The translations under genes were made by a program, and so were the position numbers. A stretch of DNA of 64,000 bases from Enoplosus armatus. Its lineage: Eukaryota > Chordata > Actinopteri > Centrarchiformes > Enoplosidae. Shown one piece after another: positions 32,891 to 44,680 of this stretch (within the stretch, counting starts at the first letter, position 1; each line of letters starts with the position of its first letter). The stretch is taken from assembly GCF_043641665.1 (NCBI RefSeq), contig NC_092189.1, positions 15,778,833 through 15,842,832 of the forward strand, in the 5' to 3' direction. Under the pieces are notes generated by a model. That model made no database searches and was not told the origin of the DNA. It saw only the letters and a program-made list of their open reading frames with translations.

Positions 32891-35800
32891 ACCATTAGGT
32901 TTATGATGCTCTCCATTTCTTCCATTTGTCTATTCTCCGACCATAAAGACTAATAAGGCCCATGGGCGTCCAGACAACTTCCTTATCCGGAGGCTTCTCC
33001 ATCGACTCAAAAGTTAGTATTTGATCTGTCAGCCAGCCATAAAAACATGGCTGTTTATTGCTGTGTTTGTGGAGCCGCTTATTGCTGTCTATTTGCATGT
33101 ATTTATCAGCACATAGATAGGGGGGCACCACACAGGCAGACCAGCAGACTGCAGTGTGTGTGTGTGTGTGTGTGTGTACAGTACAGACACATACACACAT
33201 ATAAGGAAACCCACGTATGACTCTGTCGGGCAGGCGGGTGAGGCTGTCAGGTGGGATGGGCGGTCTTTCCTTCCACACTTTGTCGACCAGGTTAGCGGGG
33301 ATGGACTTGAGGCTGCGATTGCTCGACTCCAGACTGATGCTGTAGTCCTCCTGCGTTTCTAATGGAGGAAATTGCAGATCATTACACACACTGAACCGAA
33401 TCAATTGCAAGTAAACAGTCTGCACGGCGTCTGGAGGCTCCATCAATAATTTTCCATCTACTTGGGCGAGCACTTTATTGATGTTAACCTTGACTGGCAG
33501 GAGGGATGGAAAATCGAGACTTACTGAGGGAGAAGAGGAAGGGATCAAAGCCGATCTCGCCTCCTGGTGGAACCTCAGAGAGGAGCCACTCTGCTACGCT
33601 GCTGATGGACACTGGGGAACATCACACATGACAGACTGTAGTCAAGCTATTATTGACTTTAGAGGATGTGACAGAATAAATCTAGTGGCCTGCCTGTGCT
33701 GAATATTGTGATACATCACAGCAATAGTTTGGTTTTTGCCAATTAGATGTAATTTAAATCAAATGAGCACAAATTACTTTGTAACAAAAGATTAAACAAT
33801 ATCCATAAACTACAATAAAAACTGATTACGCATCATAGTTTAATTTATGTTTCTTTTTTTAATTATAATTATTTATTTAATTATAATTTACATTCATGCT
33901 TTTGTAGAGCAATGAATGACATGCAAAGATATAAATGATTACATTTACAGGCAGTTAAAGGTCACTTTCTGGTCCATATTTTGTTACAAGATGCTATGAA
34001 TGAGTCCCCGTGTGAATGCATACAAAAATGATTTAAAAAACAAAATACAATGTTGTGTGATTGTTACAGCAATGAAGGTACATTATATTGTACAGGTGCA
34101 TCGTATAAAGTAGTGTAAGTACAGTGTGAGATATATTGTGTAATTACAGTAAAGGCTAAAGTCACAAATCTACACACGCCCAGAAAGCGCAATGCATCTT
34201 AAAGAATAATGCTGCCGTTATTCGATGTATTTGTTATTGTCAGCAAATCCCATGAAAAGACCAAAACTAACGATGCGTTAGTCCACCTCTCAAAACTTTT
34301 TGACTTTGCTACCCTGTCTGTGGCTCTCAGCCTCAAACACATCTGTTCCTACTGAGGACGTACATCTTTTAAAACTTTAAAAGGGCTAAATAATTTCCTA
34401 AAACACTGTATTTGCACTGTATTTAGCAAACATTACTCAAACATGAGTAGTGCATTTGTTGGGGACTATTTTCAGCAGCGTATGAATACCCTCCAGTGAG
34501 TATTTACAGCACCTGGGCAATGTATGTGGGATCAACTCAAGATAAACCACAGTGGCCTTGTTCATCGTAACAAAGGAACATGTCATCCAGTGCAACAGTA
34601 TTATTTTGTGTTCACTTATGGACAACAATGGAGGTCTGTGGCACAGAGGAATAAGATACATCAGACTTTGGCTACACAGGCTTTGAAACGGCTAAAGGTG
34701 TATCCAATATCCCCAATAATATCCAATACAATCAGAATGCTAAAATTAAAATGAACTTGCGTTGTTTCTTACAAGTTACCGTGGGTTGAGCTCTCTTTGT
34801 CACAGTACAAATCCTAGTTGATAGTTGTCAATACAAGTCATAAATTGCTGCTGTGTGTGACATTTTGTGCTTTACAAATCATCAGCATCATATGTTCAGC
34901 GTTAAAGTGTTTCTACAAGACAAAACACGCAGTGACTTCAGTTTGTTGGTGAACTATTTCTACCATGTAAATCCTGTAATAATAGATGCTGCATTTGTCT
35001 ATTTTTAGACCAGATCATCAAAACCACAAATATTTGATCGGCATCCATGTGTCCTGCGTTGTCATAACAAGTCATCACAATATGACCACCCCTACCATCT
35101 TTTTCCAGCTCCCAGTTGCAGTCCATCTGTCTCTCAGCTTGAACCCAGTAGCGGCTGTCTGTCCACAGAGCGGCCTTGGTCTGAGTGACTACGGCAGTGC
35201 CTGGGGAGAGGCAGGACAGCAGCTGTGTTATGGAGAGGGCGGCCGAGACAGTGAATTACAAACGCCTATAAATGTCAGAGTTGACTTGGAACAACGCGTG
35301 ATGGGACAGCTAATCTTGAGAAATATATGCGTATGGGGAGAAACAGGAAGGTTAAGAAGAAACACTGAGGAGATAGATGTGTGGTGGATTCATAATCAGG
35401 GCTTACATTATCATTCCACTGTTGTACCCTCACATGAGACACTTAAGCAGCAACAGCTGAGTAGATCCCTGAATCTAAATTCTGCATGTCTGATTCTTAA
35501 TGGAGGCCCAGAAAATATGACTTTTCTTTATGGAGTTTGTCATAGGTTTGCCCTGGTGTAAACAGCACTTTTCTGAATTGTCATCTGTCTTCTTATGCTT
35601 TCATCCGAGCAACAGCTGAGTACAGAAATATGTAAGATCATTAATTCTGTTCACCAGTGTTGCGTGAAAATAGATCTCGTGATTTAACGGTCAAGTTGCT
35701 CTGCGAAGGAGAGCGCTGATGAATGAGAAGATGCAATGATGCAGTGACTGAAAACGATGAAACTAAATGAACCAGGAGCAGGCTGTATGGTGAGGATGTG

Positions 35801-36037
35801 GGATGAAAGAAGAAGAGCTGCATGACGGCGGCACTCAGACGCGGTGGGGGGGGGGGGGGGTGAGTCATGGGGAAGAGGATGAAGAAGAGGAGGAGGATGA
35901 AGAAGAGGAGGAGGCAGAGAAGACAACAGGCAGGAGAGGATTGTACCTGCGGAGCCTGTAAAGCCAGTCATGAAGGCCATCCTGGCATCACGTGGTGCAA
36001 TATACTCACTCTGAGAGAGAGACAGAGCAGGTTAGCA

Positions 36038-36075
<38 letters not shown>

Positions 36076-37277
36076 TTTAAACCCAGATGAATTAAAATTA
36101 TGATGGACAGCCGATGTACCAGGTGAGCGTCAGTGCCAGGGATAATGTAGGCAGAGATATTCAAGGGAAGCATTCGCTCTCGTAACTCCTGCAGCCGGTG
36201 AGTGGTGTTTACTGCTGTGCTGGGGAGGTACTGTAACACACACACACAAACACACGCACACAAAGGGAGAGAGAGACAGACAGAGAGTGTGAAAAGTCGT
36301 CAGATTTAATTAAAACCTGAAGAATTGCTGATTCATCCCTTTCTGTATCTCCCACTGTAATCATTAACTGTAGTGCATGTGCAGCAATCATTAACTGTAA
36401 CTGTGTAAAACTCATGGAACATGTTTCATGATAGGAAAAAAAAAAATACTGTGTGACTTCTCTGAGGTCAATTTCATGACTTAATTTGTTGAAAAAAATC
36501 ACAGTGCTTCCATTCACAAGTTGATCTTACCGGTGGGGACAGAGAGCAGTTCCTCTCAGTTCGCTCGAATGCAGCCACACCAACAGTGTTTCCTGAAACA
36601 AGAAGCGAATGCTGACAAGAGACCTTGGAAAGTAACACTCAGATAAGCGTAAAAGTGCAGCTCTTGATGACTTATCGTGCTGAATCTTTTCCGACACTGT
36701 GACTGTCGGAGCAATCTGTGGAATCAATGCAACTCAAAGCTCAGGATTTATGAGGACAAAAACTTGGACAAAAAGACTGGGTCAGTCAAAGAAACAGACA
36801 CAGGACAAGATCAGAGACCAAACAAGGCAGCTGTGTAAAAAAACAAAACAAAGATGATATCAATTACATTAAGCACAACTTGTCCAATAAGAGTAATGAT
36901 TGTGTAGTTTAATCATGTCCATGTTTAGAGACACAGACAGAGCTGTTTTCTCATTCCAAGACTAATTTCATGCAAAGAAATCCCAATGAGTAAACCAGCC
37001 GGCACGGAAAGAGCAGATCAGAATCAGAATCAGAATCAGAAATACTTTGTTGATCCCCGGGGGGAAATTTGACAGTACTGGTGCTCCCATTCAAGATTAG
37101 AAAGCAGCATAAATTTAGATGAGTGTTTTAACAGCGTCACACAATCAAACTCTTACATATGATGTGTTTTTACATTTTACACACACTTCACAGCTCCTGT
37201 CATCACCGTGAACATATAGAAATACTGGTTGTGGTACAGTAGCTCAATAAAAGTCTTCACACAGAGAGCAGAGACTT

Positions 37278-37329
<52 letters not shown>

Positions 37330-37408
37330 TCAGTGAGGATAAAGAGGAACTTTTTTTACCTGTTAGTGCTGCCAGAGATAGAGCCAACAGCCAGCCACAG
37401 GAAGGCAT
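24550..37408 (-). CDS. xpnpep2: xpnpep2, membrane-bound Xaa-Pro aminopeptidase (aminopeptidase P2), complete, 21 exons
   Basis: Exons in transcript order: 37408-37360, 36592-36531, 36230-36120, 36010-35947, 35200-35096, 33611-33525, 33358-33215, 31474-31373, 30351-30270, 30141-29940, 29534-29445, 29108-28999, 28910-28833, 27860-27789, 27694-27634, 27379-27310, 27124-27020, 26382-26323, 26219-26143, 26021-25932, 24750-24550. The total is 2022 nt, 673 residues (human 674). Residues 1-17 are a signal peptide (MPSCGWLLALSLAALTG). Creatinase-type N-terminal and middle domains follow (NISAYIIPGTDAHL, LWTDSRYW, IPYNPFFYSYTLL). The M24 'pita-bread' domain carries ligands D447 and D458 (VDSGGQYLDGTTDITRT), H521 (GHGTGHGVG), E552 (EPGYY) and E566 (IRIED), plus H530 of VHEW. 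The C-terminal GPI signal is a small-residue site near 648-653 and a hydrophobic end (LTLTALAVALL). Known role: removes an N-terminal residue before proline, for example from bradykinin, on epithelial and endothelial surfaces. Confidence 0.96.
24885..25535. repeat. R3 family repeat in xpnpep2 intron 20
   Basis: Two R3 segments, 'atactccattacaagtaacg' near 24940 and 'tctaaaatgtagtggagtag' near 25450 followed by 'gtacctcaaaattgtacag'. They flank about 200 bp with a 'cagtggttcccaacgtaggc' hAT-like start at 25195, so an insertion inside R3 is likely. Confidence 0.65.
27917..28735 (-). mobile_element. R5 MITE with TTAA target duplication, xpnpep2 intron 13
   Basis: Terminal inverted repeats AGGACCATA / TATGGTCCT are flanked by TTAA at 27913-27916 and 28736-28739. 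TTAA duplication is typical of piggyBac- or Kolobok-type elements. There is no transposase ORF. It takes up about 84% of the 972-bp intron between exons 14 and 13. A related fragment is at about 34380-34690. Confidence 0.72.
30352..31372 (-). other. xpnpep2 intron 8, unremarkable
   Basis: AT-rich sequence between the exon encoding ...SALDETA and that encoding WLFNMRGNDIPYN. I see no exon, known repeat or clear element in it. Confidence 0.5.
31547..32011. mobile_element. Harbinger-like MITE, 465 bp, xpnpep2 intron 7
   Basis: Termini CACTGGGGAACA / TTGTTCCCCAGTG are inverted, and subterminal 'gttgagttagg' / 'taactcaac' are inverted again. Exact TTA duplications lie at 31544-31546 and 32012-32014. 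A TTA duplication and short inverted ends fit PIF/Harbinger. The left end lies 72 bp from the acceptor of exon 8 (31474), so it sits next to that exon's branch region. Confidence 0.8.
32115..32600 (+). repeat. R2 family repeat, fullest copy, xpnpep2 intron 7
   Basis: Contains 'gcagttgcctatttacacac', 'ttggtctccaccaaatctta', 'gttgctaacggtgtctgtct', 'gaccagctagttgctaac' and ends 'gattagtgcagctttag'. Copies or fragments are at 46405-46655 (+), 51790-52080 (-), 63196-63560 (-), with an end fragment near 29675-29721. Confidence 0.75.
32827..32887. repeat. (CA)n microsatellite, xpnpep2 intron 7
   Basis: CA tract with one 'ggcac' interruption near 32847. Confidence 0.95.
33154..33177. repeat. (GT)12 microsatellite just downstream of xpnpep2 exon 7 donor
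   Basis: Read on the coding (-) strand this is a CA tract starting about 37 nt after the exon 7 donor at 33214. Confidence 0.93.
33612..35095 (-). other. xpnpep2 intron 5
   Basis: AT-rich intron. Its only recognised component is an R5-related fragment at about 34380-34690, containing 'catttgttggggactatttt' and 'taccctccagtgagtattta'. No exon was seen. Confidence 0.55.
35846..35860 (+). repeat. G15 homopolymer beside a GA-rich tract, xpnpep2 intron 4
   Basis: Fifteen consecutive G on the + strand (C on the coding strand), followed at 35866-35935 by a purine-only style (GAGGAA)-like tract. It could form quadruplex structure and is prone to length errors. Confidence 0.9.
36039..36074. repeat. 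compound (CT)n(CA)n microsatellite in the 109-bp xpnpep2 intron 3
   Basis: On the coding strand this is (TG)n(AG)n, filling about a third of the short intron 36011-36119, between its donor and the exon 4 acceptor. Confidence 0.93.
36233..36262. repeat. CA-rich tract abutting xpnpep2 exon 3 acceptor
   Basis: On the coding strand the tract is TG-rich and ends in 'gtgttacag' at the exon 3 acceptor (exon starts 36230), so it replaces a normal polypyrimidine tract. Confidence 0.9.
37018..37070 (+). repeat. fish repeat tail ('cagaatcagaatcagaaata')
   Basis: Three and a half copies of 'cagaat', then 'actttgttgatccccggggg' and 'gaaatttg'. This is the well-known conserved tail seen in many fish interspersed repeats. 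It lies in xpnpep2 intron 1. Confidence 0.75.
37281..37327. repeat. (CA)23 microsatellite, start of xpnpep2 intron 1
   Basis: Uninterrupted CA on the + strand. On the coding strand it is a GT tract about 33 nt after the exon 1 donor at 37359. Confidence 0.96.
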
Positions 37409-37660
37409 CTTGGCACAACGAGCCCGTCACAAACACAGTGGCTACAGAGCAGGTCCTCCGATGTGCATGCAGCGTATGTGAGAAAGTGTGTGTGTGTGTG
37501 TGTGAGTTTCTGCTGAGAAATTGTGTGTGGGTGTCTGCTAGTAAGTGCATGACTGTCCTCTCTCTCTCTCTCTCTCTCTCTCTTCCTATCTCTCTCTCCT
37601 CCTCTTCCTCTGCCACCACTCACTATCTCCTCTCCCTGCAGACTTCTGACAGAAATCATG
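37409..37660 (-). promoter_or_regulatory. xpnpep2: xpnpep2 5' UTR / proximal promoter with two microsatellites
   Basis: Sequence upstream of the ATG at 37408. It holds (TG)n at 37487-37504 and a TC tract at 37557-37582 (GA on the coding strand) about 150-175 bp from the ATG. No TATA box is apparent, and the transcription start is unknown. Length variation of these tracts could affect expression, but this is inference. Confidence 0.35.
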
Positions 37661-38341
37661 AGCAGTGGCTTTCGAGGTGGTTCTTGGTTCTCAGAAACAT
37701 TTCTTTGCTCCTTGACCTAAAACACAACGTGCCAAACCACAATGACCGGGTTAGGGGTTAAGTGACCTGTTTTTTTTCCCTGAGTTGCTCAATGTTTTTG
37801 ATTGTATCATGATGCCACACAGAGGCTGAAGGTCAGGACTTCCCACTAAGATGCACGGTCATCTAGCACATGTGTTTTTCAACAAATAAAAACACACTTG
37901 TGCTGTTTTTATCTTAATTATTTGCAAGACGTGACAGATGCCAACGCTGCATTCAAAAAAGCTGAACAACATGCAGCAGGCTGTTTACACACTGCGCATA
38001 AGTGACTGGAGAGCATTTGTCTGCGGATATATGTAGATGTAGATTGTGAATTTTTCATATTTTGCACATGAATGCACGTGTAGGCACGTCCTTGTAATCC
38101 TGCCGAGATTTCCATAGAAAACGTTTGTGCTTTTGGTATTTTTAAATCCTTGTACTCAAGCCAAATGTATAATGCCAGTTAGCTAAAAGAAGGAGGAGGA
38201 AAGAGGAGGTGGGAGAGTGAATGAGGAGGTGATTTATTACAGCAGTCTGTCTTCGTAATACTTTGTAATACATTATATCTTAGTTTATTTCAGTGGAATT
38301 TGTTTTACGTCATTTTATTCTGTTTTCTTCTGTCTCAGTTT

Positions 38342-38900
38342 ACTCAAAATCGAATAAGCATATTTCCCAAGATGTCAAACTATCTGCATTTTGGGAAATA
38401 TGCTTATTCAATTTTGAGTTTGTCGAGCGTTAGATGAGAGGATCGATACCACTCTCATGCCTGTCCATTAAATATGAAGCTACAGCCAGCAGCTCAGTTA
38501 GCTTAGCGTAGCATAAAGACCGGAAACAGGGGGAACAGCTAACCTGGCTCCGTCAGAAGCTAACAAAATGTGCCTACCAGCACCTCTAAAACTCACTACT
38601 TAACACATTTTATCCTGTTTTTTCAGTCCGTGCAAAAACTTAAGTTTAAAAGAGACAATTCACTGTTTTTAAGAAGGTTATGTGTAGGACTATTTCTTGG
38701 CCGTGCGCAGTGATTTCCTCAAGTCTTGTCATCACTGTGAGGTCGCAGAGACTCCAGAGAATTTATGTTAATTTCAGACAGAGCCAGGCTAGCTGTTTCC
38801 TGTCTTTATGCTAAGCTAAGCTAACTGGCTGCTGGCTGTAGCTTCATATTTAGCACACAGACATGAGAGTGGTATCGCTCTTCTCAATTCATTATTCCTT
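38342..38900 (+). mobile_element. R6 foldback MITE with hairpin at the left end
   Basis: Inverted arms at about 38424-38553 ('gaagctacagccagcag' ... 'agcataaagaccggaaac') and 38778-38890 ('gtctttatgctaagctaag' ... 'ctggctgtagcttcatatt'). The right end is TATTCCTT followed by taa. A second, smaller palindrome lies at the left: 38342-38370 pairs with 38391-38419 with one mismatch in 29. No coding capacity. Confidence 0.75.
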
Positions 38901-39654
38901 TAATGTATTTTATTTAAGAAGGTTTTTCCATTTGCTTCTTTTAATGTTGGTGTTTAATGTACTTGTGCTCGACAAATAAATATTATTATTATTATCATTA
39001 TTATATAGAATTAGTCAGAGTGCAGCAACTTCAACTCTCTATGGAGCCTCAGAGTGGTCTGTTGTTGCTGGTCTATTAATCCGGTGCACCAGATTTATGC
39101 ACATACAGTTTACTGACATTGCAGCTACCTGATGTGAATACATTTTTATTAGGTAACACCTCTATGCACTGGGATCCACTGGCTTTGATCATGACTTCAA
39201 AACCTGGCAGACGTTCAGACTACAGAGCTGTAATGCTGAACGAAGACATGGGTAAAATACAAGGATCACAGGGCTGTGTCTCTTAAACAACCTCTTTTTT
39301 CATTGGAGGTATTACGTTAATAAGGTGTCTGTGGGCTTTAAAATCTATGGATATGAAAGAAAGTTGTAAAGCTGGTTAGGTATTAAACCACTGGATGAGT
39401 TAGAGAACAGCATCACAGAGGCTTTAACCAGCCCAAGGAAGAGCTCGGTACTTATCCAGGCTCAGAAAACACTGGCAAGAGAGCCTACATACGAACTGTT
39501 TTCTAAATTTAATGATGAATTGTTGTGGTTCAAATTTCATTAAGATTCCCTTTAATTTCAATTTGATTTAATTCACCCTGTGAGAGGAGCTCAGCGGACC
39601 CTTTTAATCAAAAGTATAACAGATTTCTGTGTTTTATGAAGAATTAGATGGTTC

Positions 39655-39935
39655 TAATGTCCTAGCAATGGCGCTAGATGAAAAGTTAAGGGATCACTAA
39701 AGTTATTACAATTCATCCAGAAGGGGTCATGAATATCTGTACCATGTTTAATGGCAATCCATCCAATAGTTGTTGAGATATTTCACTCCAAATCGCAAAT
39801 GTGTGTCACTAGAGGAAAAGTCAGGGGATCACTAGAGTCAGTAGGTTTCATCCTCTGGGGACCATGAACATCTGTACAGAATTTCATGGCAATCCATCTT
39901 GTAGTTATTGAGATAATTCAGTCAGTCTAAAATAC
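39655..39935 (+). repeat. R1 tail, duplicated in tandem
   Basis: Two adjacent versions of the same roughly 130-bp block: '...gttaagggatcactaaag... ggcaatccatccaatagt' and '...gtcaggggatcactagag... ggcaatccatcttgtagt'. Confidence 0.7.
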
Positions 39936-41079
39936 CAAGTACAAGAGATTTTTGTGTTCAAAAAAAGAAATAAGGTACCACAGTACCATGAAATGCTGCT
40001 TATGTGGTTGATAAAAATCATGTGTACTATATGAAGAGATAAACAGATAAGCGCCATTCTTAATCAAAAACAACCAAATACCAGTTTGACTGATGAAGGC
40101 TGCATGCATAAATCTGCCATAAATCAGTGTAGTTCTACAGTGTCACCCTCACAGCAGAGCCTGCTTTGTTACTGCTCACATCAGTATTTTTAGATATAAA
40201 GTGACCCAGATATTAAGTTGGACATTTTGTTATCACATTCAGTAAAAGGTCTCGGGTACACTCTGCAAACCATCTGATGATTGTAATCAATGTGAAAGGG
40301 TTTAAATTACACATAGCTCAATATAGTAGTAGAAAAAAACAGCATTAAAACAAACATACAAAGGACTGACTCTTTCATCTTAAGAAGAAAGAGGAAAATA
40401 ATGCCGTAGGTGCATTGGGACCTGCTGCTTACTCCATTTTACATTTTGACACAAGCCTGATTGGCTTTGACAGTGACCTGAGAGCCTGATGGGCTTTAAC
40501 AGCTCCTTTGAAAAAGAGGAATCACAGACTGTTTCCACTGAGGGGCAGAGGAGGACTCATTTGCAAGCATCTGTAGTCTGTTTGTAGCCGCCTCAGCACT
40601 GACTGAGCTGCTTACATGAGAAAGGGGAAATGGCTGACAGATTTGCTTTGGGTTCACCTTATTGTGTTTTGACCTTTTGACACAAGCCTGATTGACTTTA
40701 GACAACTATTAGAATAATCTGCTTCTGGCCTCTAATCCTTCTTTCTAAGAAAAAAACATTTCAACCAGCGTCGGTGAACACTGAAGCATAAAAGTCATAT
40801 CTGAGTGCAAACCAGAGATGGGCCAGTGTATCATGACCAGTACTGTACTGAAGAAATACACTTGTATACCTACTTATTCACAGTTGTGATGACACCCCAG
40901 TGCAAATCTTATCCACGTTCCACTGAACAAGGCTGTTGATCCCACAACATTTTAAGTAGAGTGCACGCCTGAACGTAACCCTGTGATGGACCCAGCAAAT
41001 TGTAACCGAGTCCCGGCTCAGACAGTCACCCTGGATCTACATGAACTGTGTTTTAAGTCATGAAGGAATTAAAGGTCAT

Positions 41080-41290
41080 GGCTGAAGGTTAGGGTAACCT
41101 TACTAATAATATTTGTGATTGTTAAGTAGTGTGTCTGCTGCATAATGACTGCTTTGTGTGACTTACCTACTTACTTACGTCTGGCTGTTACCTTGTGTGT
41201 ATGTCATTTTTTCTCAGGTCTCACTTGCAAAATCGATCTCACTGAGATATCCTGAATAAATAAAGCTTAACTAACAAACTAACAAACTAA
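41080..41290 (+). repeat. interspersed repeat with 'ctgaataaataaagcttaac' tail
   Basis: Ends 'atctcactgagatatcctga', then ataaataaagcttaa and two copies of 'ctaacaaa'. It resembles a common fish repeat tail (atctcaatgagac...aaataaaggttaaat). Its exact class is uncertain. Confidence 0.5.
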
Positions 41291-44200
41291 AAGCAAACGT
41301 GTAAAAATGCTGATAGTGACATGAGAAAATAATTTCTTCTCAACTGCAGCATCGTTGCGGATCAACAGACTGTGCTGCAGATATGAGACAGAGGAAGTGG
41401 AAGACAGATTTACCATGGGTTCACCTTGCTGCACCCTCCTACACCATCACCTCCTGCAGCACTCCTCCTCCTGAGAGGCACAAGGGACTCTTTCCCCAAA
41501 AGGAAAGACAAGGAGGCTCCATCATCTTGTTGTCAAGGGGGAAACTGACAGACGGCAGGCTCCAGGGACGGGAAGGTCAGGTTGGATGGTGCACCACTTT
41601 GGTCCAGACTGAAATATCTAAACAAATAAGGGATAGATTTCCATGAAATTTGATACAGATATTTATGGTCCCCACAAGGTGAATTTCAGCGTCCAGACAT
41701 TTCATAAGGACACATGTTGTGTTTGATTGCTGGGAAGACCTCCAGGAGCCGGAAACAGCAAAATGGAAGCAACTGGAAATAATAAATGAATGAAAACAGT
41801 AGTAGAGAAACTCAGAGCAGAGCAGAATTTGAAATGGCTGTTGTCAGTGGGAAGGTACATTATACTGAATTTATTAAGACAACAGGTAAACATGGGGGAA
41901 ATTCGTCAACAGTAAACTAAGACAGGAGCAGACCAGGAAACAGGTCTTACTGAAATATGGTGAGATTTATTTATATAACAGGGTAAGCTATAAATAAAGG
42001 CATGTCACTTATATAAGCCTGTTCCAAATAAAAGCCTGGTTCTCTCTGTTGCTGGGGTAAATCAAGGTCTCTGCCAGTATTTGAGAATTTATGGTATTCA
42101 TTGGCACTTCAACTTGGCTTGTCCCCCATCTTTATCAAACACTTTGTGACAGCTTAGACCAAGCACAGTGCTAAAATAGTCAATAGTCAGTGAACGGCAA
42201 CATTACCTATGACTTATAATGATCTTGTACGCAAGAATAAGAAGATAAAAGAAACACCTCATTAACTGAGCTCCCACTTGCTTCTCTTGTTTTGCAATTG
42301 CACTCAACGTAACAATGGCTTCAGCAAAGCCTCTCTGTTACTTTGACCTTGGACCAAAACCTGCATTACAGAAGGGAGAGAGAACTACGACATGCAGCTG
42401 TTAATGTTTGGCCACCGTCTGTTATTGGGCATTGAAATGTGAAACTGCATATGGGTCAATAAAACCCAGTACTGGTCATAAATCGTGTTTAGTTTGCATA
42501 AATTCTTGATAACACAGAGAACAAAAAGAGGCAGATGGACAAGCAGTTAAAGTGATTATGCAACTTTAACTCAAAGGTCGTAAACTGTTGATTGGAAATG
42601 GTTGTTGTTCAGGGAAGCTCCAAGGTCCTTTAGGAAACTGAATCCTCAGGAAAAAAAGAGTCTCAGTTTTATTTTATTTAACGGAGTGACGTCTGTGAGC
42701 GTTCTCAGGTAGAACAACATTTATCCGATGCACCGTTTGCACAAGGTGATCCGGTTTTGTGAATCTTGACTGGTGACTCTCAAAGTTTTGCTCCGTCGCA
42801 GACAAATGCAGCTGTAGTCAGCTTTGATTCAAGGTGGTCACAGTGGATTGCAAAGGTGACTCAGTTTGACTACTGGATTGCCCATCGTGTTTAGTATGTT
42901 CTGAACACTCAGATTCTTGGTCTGTTAACGTTGTGACCAACATAAAATTGTGTGACTCCAGACTGACCACAGTGAAGCTTTGCTTTCCTGCATTTGGCCA
43001 CTTGGGACCATGATGCCTCCTGAAGTACTACGTGCTGAGCGACCAGGGATCACTGTTTCACTTCACTAAGGTTGCTGATTGTGTTAACATGCATATTGTA
43101 AGTTTATGTCCTGGCAATATTTTCATCACTTGTTCACTCACTGTATGCAGATCTGTTTGTGTACTAATTTGTGCAGTATTTGCCTTGTTATCATTGTAAA
43201 TTAATTTCTTGTATTTTTCTTGTACGTCTGGCTTGTGCATGAAACTATCAAGCCTGTGTGTTAGGCGGACAACTCACTGTCACTCTGTCACAGAACATAC
43301 TCTCCTCGCTGCAACAGATGTCTGTGGCAGCCATTTCAATAATGCAGTCAATTTAAGATGTCGATATGCTGCTGCTGCAATACTTCTGCAAACACTTGCT
43401 GAAACCACAAATGTGGTGTAGATGCCAAATATTACTTCATCTCTGTTTTTAATCATTCAATTCATTCAATGTGAGTTGACTGAGTGAAGATGAGGTTAAC
43501 AAAATGAGAGCATGATTATTTTACTCAGTCTATCACAAGTGTAGTCTAATCACACTGAAAGTCTAAAGTATTACGTCTTAAAGTAATAAAAATGGTCTGT
43601 CACTTGCTTTACATCACAGTTTCTGCATCAGCATTTAGTAACACAAAGTGACCAATTGGGGGCGTAAGTGCTCCATTGTTATTTCTTGCATCAACAGAGA
43701 AATTAATGTTGTTAAGAAATGTGAAGGTAATGTAATTGGTAATGTTATTTGTTGTAACTGTACTGCGTACAAATTCCAAACTACATATCAATAGTATACA
43801 GGATGTGCTATACAGTTATTTTCATAGTGCACTCTTTTTGCAGTTACACAAGGAAACAATATACATTTTGTACTCACAGGAAACGATAAAGCACTTGTAT
43901 TGACAGATGTCTGCATCTTTGGAAAGCCACTGTCAATTAAACTTCACAGAGAAAGCAAATAGTTTTTTTTGTTTTTTTAAGATTTAAAGACCCTTGCAGG
44001 TGTTTTGAACACAGCTCAGGTTGAAGTTGGGCAGAACTACACTGTGAATTACGCGAGGTCACCAAACTCCTGGTACTAATAAGAATGATGAAGTTGTAAT
44101 TTGTCATTAAAACTAACAGGAAAGTGAGACGGGGATGTCAGTCAAACACAGTCTGCAAACACCCGCACAGTCCTGAGAAAAGGTCTAATCAACCAAAACA

Positions 44201-44334
44201 AATGAAATCACCTGAGTGGGTTTACCATGGCCGCAAACGCTTTGTATTTTGTTTGTTTCATATTCTGATGCTACAGAGTATGACATACGGCTGTGACTAT
44301 TAATATAAATGTGGTCTGAAAGTGACGCACCACG
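41291..44334. other. intergenic, no gene recognised
   Basis: Contains an R1-like fragment at about 41598-41700 ('gatagatttccatgaaattt', 'atggtccccacaaggtgaat'). The rest is unique AT-rich DNA with short meaningless open frames. Confidence 0.5.
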
Positions 44335-44680
44335 TTACTTGAAGGTGCAAAAACAGTAAATAATGTTTAAGTTATTAGTAATTAATGACTAGTTTTGTGC
44401 CTGCTGATTCAGAGTTAATCAGGAACGACAAAAACAAGTTGTATGTCGATTTACAGAAATCTGTGAACTAATTGTTATATAATGATTTATTAATATATCT
44501 TTAATTCTGTTCTCCGTCATTAATCATTGGTCCTTGATTCATAGTTCATAGTCAGGAACTACTTATTAGTAATTTATCAATTATCAGGTCCTTCCTGATT
44601 CGTTCCTCACTCGTTCATTCCTCAGTAACAGGATCTTGTGTACCTAACAGTGTTAAGTGTTACTTCTTAATTTTTGTAAC
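44335..44680 (-). repeat. teleost repeat with internal near-repeats ('gttcctgattcg' type)
   Basis: Right end 'gtgttaagtgttacttct' on the + strand, that is 'gtaacacttaacac' on the - strand. Inside are repeated 'tcctgattcg', 'ctcactcgttcattcctcag' and 'aatcaggaac' motifs in both orientations. This fits a common fish element starting gtaacactt. Confidence 0.5.

Noticed and set aside
32901..33548. 215-codon reverse open frame
   Set aside because: It is xpnpep2 exon 7 read through both flanking introns; only 33215-33358 is coding, shown by splice sites and homology.
34986..35561. 191-codon + strand open frame
   Set aside because: Antisense to xpnpep2 exon 5 and flanking intron, with no domain signature.
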